A DNA stretch of 64,000 bases from Ottelia alismoides (GCA_037367405.1 JAZKJV010002626.1:124001-188000), one strand, 5' to 3'; numbered from the stretch's first letter, positions 11,202 to 23,500 are shown. Program-made: numbers and translations. Notes: generated by a model not told the origin, from the sequence alone.

Positions 11202-14200
11202 TGATGAATCTCAGATTCGTTAAGATCAAATCCCTCGAATCATCAACATTTCTTCAGTTAATCTGCATAATTAGCATTCATGCATGTTTTGATAAGAATT
11301 GTATTTTATCACTCATTTTTGCACAAAATAAGAAGCCAAAAATCCCAGTAAAATTGACCTGTAAATAGCCTATTCTCTGAAATCCACTGAGTACATATCA
11401 CTAACAAGAATAAATGAAAAATACAAAAAAATCACTAACCCAAATAAGTGGACCAAAAACCCAAACCTTAGTTCAAGGATTTCCAGACTAAAACCCTCAT
11501 ATCTTCCTCATCCAGTGTTTGTTTTCATCCTACTCACTTTTTGAACTAATATACATTCAATTACCTTCAAAACAAGACCAAGTTCAAGTCAATCGGAGCT
11601 CATATGTGAAAGTTGGCTTTTGGGCCTCTCTTGTACATTTTGTATTCTAGCTGATTTTGGCCTAATATTTTTGTACATAATTAACCTATTTTATTTTATT
11701 TCTTTTTCATTTGTCTTCTTTGATAAAAGTGTTATTAAAATGTGCAAAAATCCAAAACCAAACTGAGCTTGAAATCAAAGAAACAAATTGAGTCCAAGTC
11801 TTCACTAACTGTCTGTACAAAAATTGGTCTTTTCTCCATTTATTTTATTTCTTCTTTTTCTTAATTAACAAAAATCCAAAAAATAGATAAATGTGTAAAT
11901 ATTTATCTGTAATTTTACCATATTTTTTCTGGATTTTTATCAATTTTAAAAATGACAAAAAAATATAAAACTCAAAAAATACAGGTATTCTATGTACATG
12001 GGATACCCCAAAAATATCACTTTATGGAATTGATCGATTTTGGTTTTGGTCTTCATGAAAGTTGTAGATCTCATCGAGACGAACAAATTTTGTGGAGAAA
12101 CTTTTTTGATCCGAGACCGTTTGCTATTTATTTTGGATTTTACAAAGTATTTATTTTTTATTTTTGTGATGCTAACACGTGGCCGCTCGTGGAGCCGTCA
12201 CGTGTCAGCCTTTTTTTCGAATTTTCATTAATTCATTTTATAAAAAAATTAAAATTAATTCAACACACGTACGGGGCACGTTCATCCCTTGCACGTGCCG
12301 CGCCTTCACCCCCAACTTTCCACGTGTCTCCATCGTGGTTGTCCGATCTCGGCTGATCGGACGACCACTTTTCATCATCTCCAAGCACCCCCTACCCAAA
12401 CAAGCGCTGCTCCTCCCCGAAATCTATGTATGCTACTTCGACCTGCTTTCACCCTCCGCGTCGACATTTGAAGAAATCTCATATAAGTTAGAAAAGTCCA
12501 AAGAGTGCAGACGGGGTCGGTAGGTGTGAGTGCCCCATCTCCGATTTTCGCACTGTCGCCCTTCGATCACCCGCACCTCGCCGCGAATCGTGCCGTCTAA
12601 GATCTCATCTCATCTGATCACGATCCCTCCGTCAATCTCCAAATGGTAATCTCATCCCTTGATTCATTTCCATCTCCGACGAGCACCCTCCCCTATAAAA
12701 AGCATCGCCTCCCCTTCGTTTCAACTATCCGCCAATTGAGGGAGGAGCTTCGGGGTGACAGACCGTCGCTCCTTCTTCCGCAACGAGATCTGGTGGCCCC
12801 CCTCGCCATCGCTGCAACCGCATTGTCAGCGCCTCTGCCAAGCTCCAGTGTACCTCTGTTGAGCCAATGACCTCCATCGCCACCGACAACGCCACTTTCG
12901 TCCCCTACGTCCATCATCGACAACACTTCAGTCGCAAGCAACACCGCGTCCTTCGTCTCCGACGTTCTTCATCTCCAGTACGCTTCGACTCCTTTTTTGC
13001 CCACCACCGACATCGTCGTCAAGCGTCGACGCTCCTCCATCGCTCTGCCCTTGCCGCATCTCCAAAGTTGGCCAGGAAGCCCGGCCAACTCCTCATGCCT
13101 TTGCCCCATCGTCCCCTTGGCTATGTGTCGGCTGGAGGACGGTCGTCACCGCTCCGCTGGCGCTCCTCCACCGCCCTCGACTTCCCCACCTTCACTCCGC
13201 CGCGTTGTCGGGGGATGGCCCGAGACCCCCCGTGCATGTACGAGGCACATGCGTCCCGAGGGGAATGTCAACCATCACCTGGGGTCACGTGCTTTACCCG
13301 TGACCCGTGGGTAAATTACGAAGACACTCCCAGCACTTCCCCTTTTTGCGCACAGGCCCCCACCGACCCGGTCACGTGCTTGGCACATGACCTGTTGCTA
13401 ATTTTGCAGTTGATCCCCAAACGTTTAGGTATTTACAAATTTGTCCTTCCTGCTTTATTTATATTTATAATAATTTGCATAAACTGCCCTATGTTCCCTC
13501 GTTATTTCAGACTTCTACATTGCATCTTTTATTCATCAAAACTTAACATTTTGTTCCTCTATTAATTATCTACATACTGACATATGTATGGCATTTTTGT
13601 GATCAATGGTTAATTAATAATTAATTTATTTGTGGAAAATTGTATACTTTACCCATTTCATGCCCCGAAATTCATAATTGATTAACCATTGCTCTACAAA
13701 TTTTCGAAAAATCACGGATTGTAGAATTAATTGTGATTAACTTTGTACCCAAAAAGAATTGCATTTGCATGCATGGTTTGCCATAAAATATCATTTTGCA
13801 TATTTCAGTGTTTGGTTTTTAATAGGTATTGAAACTAGTATTTTCGAGGTTTAGGATTTTTCTAAGATCCATCACCTAGTAATAGAACAAAGATAATTTT
13901 CTCCCTCGAAAATAGTTATGTTTAATATTTATTATAATTAAAGATTGAAGTTCACTCTATTTACATTTAAAAATTCATCAAAAAATTCATCTTGCATCCA
14001 CAAACTCCAAAAGCTTTACAGTGCATTCATTTCATCATAATTTTCATCTTGGCCAAGTTTCATATTTTTCAGGCATTGTTTGATTCATATTTACATTTTA
14101 GTCCCTAAAATAGGCCGAAATTGCATTTTGCATCCTTTATTACATTAAAAATTATAAAAAATCGCCTCGAAAATCGCGTACGAACTTTGATATACATAAT

Positions 14201-14415
14201 TCTAGGTTTTTTCTTTGTCTCATTGTGTTCGACCTTGGGACTTGCCCAAGCAAAATAAACATAAAACGACGTGATTAAAAATTGACTAAATAATTGTGGT
14301 TATTTTTTTGACCGATTTCGATTGCCATCTGCAATGAAACCACACATAATTTTAAACACACGACCATTGTAATTCACAACATACATTTTTAAGTAGTGCA
14401 ACTTAGGACTCGTCA
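11202..14415 (+). repeat. 5' LTR of B
   Basis: It starts TGATGAATCTCAGATTC and ends GACTCGTCA. It is collinear with 20516-23643. A segment at about 12427-12530 is present here and missing from the 3' LTR. A GC-rich island at 12170-13400 carries six CACGTG sites and a TATA box. Confidence 0.9.
12694..12700 (+). promoter_or_regulatory. Putative TATA box in 5' LTR of B
   Basis: TATAAAA in the context CCCTATAAAAAGCA, conserved at 21924-21930 in the 3' LTR and lying within the GC-rich, G-box-rich part. It would place transcription start near 12725. Confidence 0.5.
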
Positions 14416-14417
14416 GA

Positions 14418-14435
14418 TGGCGTCGTTGTCAAGGA
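14418..14435 (+). other. Primer-binding site of B (tRNA-Asp type)
   Basis: TGGCGTCGTTGTCAAGGA, two bases after the LTR end, matches the tRNA-Asp complement TGGCGCCGTTGCCGGGGA with four differences, all transitions. Confidence 0.75.
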
Positions 14436-15841
14436 GGCAAACAACTTAGTTTTTTATTTAAAATTTTTTGTTCAATTTTCCGCATTCGGGTAGTCTAACC
14501 CTCAAATTTTCCACTGTAAATTCCATTTTTTCCTGCATTTATTTTCAACTTTTATTTTCTTATTTATTTTTGAGTCACTCTCTTACACCATCTCTCTTAT
14601 TTTTCTTGCGAGGTCCCGGTGTACGTGGAGCGATTTTCCCAAGAACCGACACATCTTCATCGACTTCCGAAAGCCGCATTAAAAATTAAGATCGAGTCAA
14701 GTCGTGAGAGAGCGTAAATTCTAGAATTTTATTTTTTGCAATTTTAATTTCTGTAATTAATTGCTCATTTATAGCAATGTCCGTTTGGACTCTCGTGTGT
14801 GTGTGAAAAAAAACTTGAACTTTTTCTGTGGTGTGTCATGGCCTGTTTCACTCTTCGGTGAGGGTGGGGCCCGACTTGAGTGGTGTTTAGGATAGAACTG
14901 CACATACAGCTTTTAAAGATTTTAAATTTTCTTGATTGTGCTCGTAGTACTTAAGGTCATACTGCACTTTAATTGAGACGCGCTTTAAATTGTTCAATTT
15001 AGCAAAATTCAACTCAATTTTCCCCGCTAATAGAACTTTTTGCTTGGTGTGATTTTTCATCGGCTTGCATTCATTTAGAGTAATAATTAAATTCTTATAT
15101 TGCATCCCTCATGAAGATTGTGATGAATCATTGTAAGTCTTCTATCTGAGCATACATCATCGTTTTTCATGTGCATCGGCTTTTTCTGAATTTCTCCCTT
15201 CTGTTTTGTCACATAATTTTAAAGGAAATTGAGACTGGACAATAGACGTACTTTTGTGCTCACCTTAAATTTTCAGTGATCACCTAATTAAAATAGGGAC
15301 TGCTAAATATAACCGATTTTTATAAAAACCATAAATTCAAGAATTCATGCTGGAGAGCAAACCCCGACCTTGGATGCATTTATTTTTCTGAATGAGCGAG
15401 AGACGACACTTAAGGTTAGAGCCCAGATCCGTCATTTTTTTCAGACTATTGATTTTAAAAATGATTAGTTACTTCTCAGTGAGGAATACGGGTAGCCGGT
15501 AAACGGTCCGGATTTCCTTAGTAGAGTGGGTGGTTTAGAGGACACTGCATAAGGCTCCATCCTTAAGTAACACGGGTAGCCATTTTACGGTCTGTACTTA
15601 CACCTATACTGGCTGAAAGTAGATGCAACTAGTCGTACGAATTCGGGACAGTCTTCGAGAAAATCTTCGGCACCTAACAGCTCGCTAATTATTTTCCAAG
15701 ATTGTCTTATCACCAACTAAAATTGCAAAGATAATAGCCTAACTCTTGCGGCTTCATTGTGTGAGTTGGTGAACTTGAGGTTTGATTTGTGTTTGAATTG
15801 CGTGCGTAAATCGATTTCGAAAAATCAAAAGCTGTACAATT
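14436..15841 (+). other. 5' leader of B, no gene recognised
   Basis: This 1.4-kb segment lies between the primer site and the first long open frame. It contains the TGAGTTGGTGAA word (15765) found ahead of ORF1 in related elements. No conserved domain was seen. Confidence 0.45.
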
Positions 15842-17067
15842 GTGTCATCTCTCTCCTTTCTTGATTTGTCAACCAATAAACCTCATTTGAAAATCATGGA
15901 ACTTTTGTCCAAGAACTCTTCATATCCAGATAATGAAAATCAATTCGTCTCGAACAAACCCAAACTGTCATTCATTTTAGCTCTTTCAAAAATGGCAGAA
16001 CATTTATCTGAGAATCCATCAGAGCTATACTACGAAAATGAATTCATATCGACGAGACCCAAAGTTTCAAAACCTCCTCCAACTTCCACAAAAGACTCTC
16101 GACCCTCAATAGATCCAACACTCTCTACACATCCGATCTACTTCATGAATGACAGCCCTTTGTATTCGGATCATACAAATCAACAACTGACTGAGGTCTC
16201 CCTTCTTTATATGTCAATCCACTCTACTCCGATAATACAATTCATCCTTCATATTCGTTAAATGTCAATCCATCATTCATGGGAGACTATTACCACATGA
16301 TCGAATTTAACACTTCTTCACATCTCCCATCTACCTGACCCTTGAACACAAATGATCAGCCATCATCTTGAATTGACTATGATAACCCTATATTCAGAAA
16401 TGACACTCATACAGATAACTGGACTGACAACATAGAAACACATAACCCCTGTATGTTGACTCGACAATATCAAGGTCCGACCAATCATGATCAAAAGATT
16501 GAATTCTGCTCAGACCAACTCCACATGCATGGACCATATGAGCAGCCTCCTTCCATAATTTTTGAGGAGAAATTTTCAGAAAATAATGATCATATATTGG
16601 ATAATTCAAGAGACTCTTCTCCTAGTGCATACAGGAAAATGGAAGATGAAGTTATTGAATCTCAAATACAAAAACACACCCCTGCTCCCATAATTGGTCA
16701 TGAAAAGATTTTGAAGGATGATATTTCGAGGATAAATAAGAAATTTGATTTAACGGAGGACAGATTTCGAAAGTTGGTCGATCGATTAATTTCAATCTCT
16801 AGTAGCTCGAACATGAATGAGGAAAAGACTGGATCTCATGTTGAAAATTTTGAGGATATTCATAAACCAAGGGATGATTCGGACAGCGGCACTACGGAAT
16901 ATTACTCCCCTAGAAATGACTATGCCTTTGACTCTTACTCTGAACATCAGAACCCCTGCTCATCTGAGGAACACACCACATCACCACACCACACAGAAAA
17001 TACCAAAAAAATGAAATATTCAAAAATACCCAAAAATAAAAAATCCAGAAAATTACATAAAAATTGA
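15842..17067 (+). pseudogene. ORF1 region of B, function unknown, broken
   Basis: Two open stretches (15842-16261 and 16453-17067) in different frames, separated by stops, occupy the gag position ahead of the protease-like ORF. The second (204 codons) is rich in S, D, E, H and K. Its middle part (about residues 80-115) has a charged EKILKDDISRINKKF...RKLVDRL segment that could be helical. No zinc knuckle or Athila gag signature is visible. The sequence composition suggests a fast-evolving element-specific protein; it is not a host gene. Confidence 0.45.
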
Positions 17068-17187
17068 AAATGAAGATGATCTGAAGAATTTGGATCCTTC
17101 TCTACGGGAAGCATTGGAGAAAATATTGATTTTTGAACTTCCATTTATAAAGGCGATTGAACACTTCCCGACCTTAAAGGTTTTGTA

Positions 17188-17700
17188 ATGGATAAATTAA
17201 TGATGAAAAAGTCGAATAGGATAAGAACAAAGACTAAAAGACATATTTTGTCAATGGCCTCCTCCTTGGTGTTGAGGAGAAAAACCAAGAGCCGCATAGT
17301 GAAGCGGTTGCCCAAAATTGATTGTATAATCAAGGACACAATGTTCACCCATGCTCGAATTGATGACGATTCACCGATCAATATCCTCCCAACCTTTGTA
17401 TTTCATGAGCTCAAACTCGGACCTATCAGGAAGATACGAGAGATTGTTCAATTGGTTGACCGATCGATAAAGCGGCCGAGAGGAACCATTTCTGTCATCA
17501 TTACATTCCAAGGTGATCCACTCAAAGTAGACTTCACGATCATTGATATTGAGCATCAAGGAGAATTCATCCAGTCTCCAATTATTCTAGGAAAGCCATT
17601 CTTTGTATTGGCTAAGGAAATTATTGAGTGTGAGACTCGAGAAATTAATTTTACAGCATTGAGAGCACTTCGATCTCAACAAATCTTTGAGGAACCATGA
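17188..17700 (+). CDS. Retropepsin-like ORF of B with altered active site
   Basis: A 170-codon open frame resembles the aspartic protease segment of Athila/Tat-type gypsy elements. It has P-INILP (about residue 65), then a VQLVDRSIKRPRGTI flap-like segment (about 90-105), VDFTIID, and ILGKPFFVLA (about 140-150). In active relatives the first motif is D-x-G-A-S-x-N-L-M-P; here it reads DDDSPINILP, so the glycine next to the catalytic aspartate is gone. It follows ORF1 in the same frame after stops. It is probably inactive as a protease or retained as a relic. The frame itself is uninterrupted. Confidence 0.65.
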   Translation: MDKLMMKKSNRIRTKTKRHILSMASSLVLRRKTKSRIVKRLPKIDCIIKDTMFTHARIDDDSPINILPTFVFHELKLGPIRKIREIVQLVDRSIKRPRGTISVIITFQGDPLKVDFTIIDIEHQGEFIQSPIILGKPFFVLAKEIIECETREINFTALRALRSQQIFEEP

Positions 17701-17850
17701 TTTTCTGAGGCAACCCACAATGTCCTCGACAGCTGTAACTATGAAGCGGTAGAAGAGCCCTACCCCGTTGCTACACTTTAGATCGCGGTTGTTGATTAGA
17801 TTATTGGTTTAGAGAATCTCCCCACTCCTCCATTCCCAACTGCTCTCACC

Positions 17851-18792
17851 ATGGAGAATCAAGTATATGAATCATATGATCCGAAAACTTATGCATGGTC
17901 ACACCCTGGGTCAACCCCTTCTGACTACCTTGATCACATCAACCCGACACATGAATGCTTCAACATCAAAATAATTGAGAACGAACATGCAGAAACTCTC
18001 CCCAGTATTTCAATTCCTGCGGATCTCAAAATAGAAGAAAGTTTCTTATATGATCCTGAGACATATGCATGGTCGCACCCAGGGGCAACGTACTCTGAAC
18101 ACCTTGACCAAATCATCCCAAACCACGAGTGCACCAACATTCAGATTACTAAGACCAAACATACAGGACCAACACTGACCAAGGATAAGAAATCCAATGG
18201 TTATTCATCTGGATACTCAAGTGGATTGATACCTTCACGAAACAAGAAAAAGAAAGTCACCTTTGACCTTCCAGAAGAGGAATCAGTTGATGATTTCTCA
18301 TCAGGTCCGGAAAAGGTAATCTACATGAGTGAAGTCTGTTCGGCAGTTCTTAAACTATATCTTCACAAGGATCCAAAATTCAATTCCCGTTGGACGACTC
18401 TTGTTCCTAACTATTACTCATCTAAAGCTGAGGCTCCTGCTCTCATCAAATACACTGGAATTATTTCTTATGAGCTGACTGAAACTGGTGCTTCAGAGTA
18501 TTCATCCGAGGACAAACCGCTTGATCACAAGAAGGAACAAATTCTGAGACAACAATTGAAGAAACAAAAATAAAAGAATATCTGGAGTGTGTCTACTTTC
18601 AAATACTATTTCTCTGAGGATAATTCCGATGATGGTTATCATTCATCTGACTCAAACGCTTCATCTACTATCCATCATGATTTTTCTGAGGAAAACACTG
18701 ATAATAGTTGGGAATCATATGCTTCATCTCCGTCTCGTCATTACGATCTCCCACCACAGGCTCACAAAAAGATCGACCGAAAATCGCCTTAA
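17851..18792 (+). CDS. Accessory ORF of B with duplicated YDPxTYAWSHPG motif
   Basis: A 240-codon frame starts at ATG 17851 and stops at TAA 18571-18573, then continues open in the same frame to 18792 (314 codons if the single stop is recent). Residues 9-41 and 67-99 are two copies of one motif (Y-D-P-x-T-Y-A-W-S-H-P-G ... L-D-x-I-x-P-x-H-E-C-x-N-I-x-I) with a 58-residue period. A YSSGYSSG segment and a basic KKKKVTF segment follow, then an acidic, serine-rich tail. It sits where RT would begin in an autonomous element. I do not recognise the family. It is not RT, integrase or an obvious envelope-like protein. Confidence 0.5.
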
Positions 18793-18849
18793 TCATCGGC
18801 TACCCACCCTCCCTCCCGACCACATCGGTCTCCTTGTACATCTTCTTCC

Positions 18850-19215
18850 TTTACTTAGGTCAAGGCATAAGTATGGGGGGGGACCGATGCCATCTGTACA
18901 TACCATTCTCCCTTTTTCTCGATCGCCTCATTTCCACCCTTCTTCTATACTTAGGCTGACCAGAGCCTAAGTATAGGGGGGACCGATGCCCATCTGTATA
19001 AACTCTCCTCATTCATATACCTCAGTCGCCTCATTCTTTCGCTCTTCTTCCATACTTAGACTGCTCATAGTCTAAGTATAGGGGGGCAGACCTGTGTATC
19101 TTGTTCTTTTTCTTTTCCTTTTTCACTCTCTTACGCTTAGCCCGAGCTATGTCTTCTTTATGCTTCTTGTGCTCTGAGGACACATCACTCGCTAAGTATA
19201 GGGGGGTCTGTATAT
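18850..19215 (+). repeat. Array of four hairpin/G-run modules in B
   Basis: Modules end at about 18885, 18981, 19086 and 19206. The second has a perfect 12-bp stem (18946-18957 with 18964-18975) and a six-base loop; the third has a perfect 11-bp stem (19052-19062 with 19069-19079) and a six-base loop. Each is followed at once, or after one base, by at least six G residues. The first is imperfect. The fourth has widely spaced arms (CTTAGC ... GCTAAG). The G runs resemble the element's true polypurine tract, but they lie 1.3-1.6 kb upstream of the 3' LTR. Confidence 0.85.
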
Positions 19216-20479
19216 AAACTTTGTATATATTTTACCCATATCTCGTACTTTCGCGTAAGTCTATATGTATTTACGGGGTGGGTAATTAATTTGAAAAAAA
19301 ACAAAAAGAAAAGGAGTTTTGCTAATGACTCTGTCCAACCCAAATTTTTTTAAAAAAAGGGCTTCTTATTCATCTTTGCCTTAAAAAACCAATAATAATA
19401 AAAAATAATATCCCTTGCATAAAAAATGTGTCTGCATTTCACACACCTGCACTTCATCCAGCATCGCATTAGCATCTGTGAAAAGTCTTTGGGCTGTGAA
19501 CCGAGTTATGAGCAGAAACCGAGAGTGATCTGGACTCAACTTTAATCCACCTAATTTTCAGAGGAACTTTACCGAGAAATAGGATTTTAGAAGCTTCAGG
19601 TCTTTGACTTAATTCTTTGAGTCCTACATGACAATGTGCAGCGTTTGACTCTTAGTATCTAACCTGGTCTCTTCATTCTGAGTACAACTCTAGAATAAGG
19701 AATTAATTTGTACTCTTGCACTATGCACTTAGCTCAACTCAGACGGGGTGTTGGAAGACTGTGTGAGTTTCTTTTCTGGTAGCGTGGAAATCTAAAGACC
19801 GGAGTACGGGTTGAAATAAAGCTTCGGAAAAGGGATGGACGGCTGGGCACAATTTTTTCTAAGACCCCAAAACATGTACAGAAAAAAGATTCTATATCCG
19901 TAGGGGCACAACAAGATCCAAGCAGAACCACCAAAAATTCCAAATAAAAAGAAGCCTCTACTAAATAAATATCTGACCAAAAAGGTCCAAGCTTCAAGAA
20001 AACATGCAGATCTTGGTGGAGACTCGGCTACACTGGCCAGCTTCATAAGGAGAGGTGACTACACTGGCCACCCTCCAGTTCTTTTCTCCTTCTTCTAAAT
20101 TATCCCCCCAATTCGATTGTGAACACAGCGCGGCAGACCTTAGAAGGAAATACCTGACTCCTCGAGGACGAGTTACTGGAGAGGAGGTTTGCATGGTAGT
20201 CCAGCATTCTGGATGGGAAGAGCTAAAACCTTTCACACACCTGAGTCGATTGTTCAATGTTCATAGGATATGCTTTGGGAAGAGGATCTAAGATGACTTC
20301 TGAGCCGAAACTGTGACAATGATGTGTAGAACTTGAAGGCTATTGATTTTAAAATTCTAAGTCTCATCGAAGTTCCGCCAAACTAATAATCTAAAGGTCG
20401 AGTCTAGTTTCATTTTCATCTTCATCTCATGGTCTTGGTATGGAATCTAATCTCATTTCACCTCATGGCATTTCTTTTG
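19216..20479. other. 3' untranslated region of B
   Basis: This 1.26-kb region lies between the hairpin array and the polypurine tract. Open frames on the minus strand near 19734-20257 have no recognisable domain and are not conserved in E or A, so no gene is called. Confidence 0.4.
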
Positions 20480-20515
20480 ATGCTCAGGGACGAGCATGGT
20501 TTAAGTATAGGGGGA
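20480..20515 (+). other. Polypurine tract of B with preceding hairpin
   Basis: TAAGTATAGGGGGA (20502-20515) directly abuts the 3' LTR, as the plus-strand primer should. It is preceded by a hairpin, ATGCTC (20480-20485) pairing with GAGCAT (20492-20497) around AGGGAC. Confidence 0.85.
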
Positions 20516-23500
20516 TGATGAATCTCAGATTCAACACTCTAAATCTCATTAATTAAGCTCAAATCCCTCGAAATCATCAGCATTTCTTATTTTATTCGTA
20601 GCATTCATGCATGTTTTGATAAGACTTGCATTTTATCACTCATTTCTGCACAAAATAAGAGGCCAAAATCCCAGCTAAAATTGACCTGTAAATATCCTAA
20701 CTTCCCTGATTTTTAACTCATTCATGCTAACTCCAAATAACCTGAAACCACTCCACTGAGTACATATCACTAACAAGAATAAATGAAAAATGCAAAAAAA
20801 TCACTAACCCAAATAAGTGGACCAAAAACCCAAACCTTAGTTCTATGATTTCCAAACTAAAACCCTCGTATATTCTTCATCCAGTGTCTGTTTTGATCCT
20901 ACTCACTTTTAAACTAATATAAATTCAATTACCTTCAAAACAAGACCAAGTTCAAGCGAATCTGAGCTCATATGTGAAAGTTGGATTTTGGGCCTCTTTC
21001 GTACATTTTGTATTTTAGCTAATTTTGACCTAATATTTTATGTACATAATTAACCTATTTTATTTTATTTCTATTTCATTTTTCTTCTTTGATAAAAGTT
21101 TTATTAAAAAGCATAAAAATCCAAATCCAAACTGAGCTTGAATCAAAGAAACAAATTGAGTTCAAGTCTTCACTATCTGTACAAAAAATGGTCTTTTTAA
21201 CCGTTTAATTTATTTCTTATTTTTCTTAATTAATAAAAATCTAAACATTTACATTAATGTATAAATATTTTTATGACAAGAAATTATAAAACCCAAAAAA
21301 TCCAGGTATTCTATGTACATGGGATACCCCAAAAATATCAATTTATGGAATTTATCGATGTTGGTTTGGGTGTCTTCATGAAAGTTGTACATCTCATTGA
21401 GACGAAGAATTTTTGTGAAGAAACTTTTTTGATCCGAGGTTGTTTGCTATTTATTTTGGATTTTACAAAGTATTTATTTTTCGATTTTTGTGGTGCTCAC
21501 ACGTGGCCGCTCCTGGAGCCGCCACGTGTCAGCCTTTTTTCGAATTTTCATTAATTCGTTTTATAAAAAAATTAAAATTAATTCAACGCACTTGTGGGGC
21601 ACGTGCCTCTTTCGCACGTGCCCAGCACGTGTCGCGCCTTCACCCCTAGCTCGCCACGTGTCTCCATCATGGTCGTCAGATCTCGGCCGATCGGATGGCC
21701 ACTGTTCATCGTCTCCAAGCACCCCCTTTCCCAAACAAGTGCCGCTACTCCCCGAAATCTCTGCCCATCTCCGATTTTCACGTCGCCACCCTTTGGTCAC
21801 CCGCACTTCGTCGCGAATCTCGATGTCTCAAATCTCCTCTCGTCCGATCACGATCCCTCCATCAATCTCCAAATCATCTTCTCATCCCCCGATTCGTTTC
21901 ATCTCCGACGAGCACCCCTGCCCTATAAAAAGCACCGTAGTGCCTTCGTTTCAACTATCCACCGATTGAGGGAGGAGCTTCGGGGTGACAGACCATCGCT
22001 CCTTCTTCCGCAGCGAGATCCGGTGGCCCCCCTCGCCACCGATGCAGCCGCGTCGTCAGCACCTCTGCCATGCTCAGGTGTACCGCCGTCGATCCAACGA
22101 CCTCCATTGCCACCGACAACGCCACTTTCTTCCCCTACGTCCATCATCGACAACACTTCAGCCGCAAGAACACCGCGTCCTTCGTCTCCGACATTCTTCA
22201 TCTCCAGTATGCTTCAACTCCTTCTTCGCCCTCCAGCGACATCGTCATCAAGCGCCGACACTCCTCCACCACTTTGCCCTTGCCGCAACTCCAAAGCTGG
22301 CCTAAAAGCCCAGCCAACTCCTCACGCCTTTGCTCCACCGTCCCCTTGGCCGTGTGTCGGCCGGAGGACGATCGTCACCGCTCCGCCGGCGCTCCTCCAC
22401 CGCCTTCACTCCGCCTTCACTCCGTTGCACCGCCGGGGGCTGGCCCGAGAACCCCAGCGTACGTGCGAGGCACGTGCGTCCCAGGGGGAACGTCAGCCAT
22501 CACCTGGGGTCACGTGCTTCGCCCGTGACCCGTGGATAAATTGCAAAGACACCCCCAACACTTCCCCTTTTTGCGTGCAGGCCCCCACCGACCAGGTCAC
22601 GTGCTTGGCACGTGACCTCTTGGTAATTTTGCAGTTGAGCCCCCTGACATTTAGGTATTTACATATTTGCCCTTCCTGCTTTATTTGTATTTATTATAAT
22701 TTTCATAAACACCCATGTGTTCCCCTGTGATTTCAGACTTCTACATTGCATCGTTTATTCATAAAAAAATTAGCATTTTGTTCTTCTATTAATTCTCTAC
22801 ATACTGACATATGTATGACATTTTTGTAATTCATGGTTAATTAATAATTAATTTATTTGTGGAAAATTCCATACTTTACCCATTTCGTGCTCTGAAATTC
22901 ATAATTGATTAACCGTTGCTCTAAAAAATCTCGAAAAATCATGGATTGTAGAATTAATTATGGTTAACATTTTTCCCAAAAAGAATTGCAATTTCATGCA
23001 TAGTATTCTATATAAAAATCATTTTGAATATTTCAATATTTGGTTTTTAATAGGTATTGAAACTAGTATTTTCAAGGTTTTGGATTTTTCTAAGATCCAT
23101 CACCTAGTAATAGAATTTAGATAATTTTTTCCCTAAAACATAGTTAGTTTTAATATTTATTATAATTAAATATTGAAATTCACTATGTTTGAATTTAAAA
23201 ATTCATAAAAAAATTCATCTTGCATCTAAAAATTCCAAAAAATTATAATGCATTCATTTCATCATAATTTTCATCATGGTCGAGTTTCATATTTTTTGGA
23301 CATTATTTAATCAATATTTACATTTTAGTCCATAAAATAGGCCGAAATTGCATTTTGCATCATTTATTATATTAAAAATTACAGAAAAACTGCATTGAAA
23401 ATCACGTACGAACTTTGATAGACATAATTCTAAGTAGTTCCTTTGCCTCCTTGTGTTCGACCTTGGGACTTGTCCAAGTAAAATAAACATAAAACCACGC

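Noticed and set aside
18850..19215. Considered as a CRISPR-like or terminator array because of regular hairpins
   Set aside because: The context is a plant LTR element. Spacing is irregular, and the modules are related to the element's polypurine tract.
19734..20291. Several overlapping frames of about 80 codons in the 3' region of B
   Set aside because: No domain, both strands open by chance, not conserved in A or E.
21594..22730. 378-codon open frame in the 3' LTR of B (and 12867-13565 in the 5' LTR)
   Set aside because: The region is GC-rich so stops are rare. The product is P/S/H/R low-complexity, frames differ between the two LTRs and no domain is seen.
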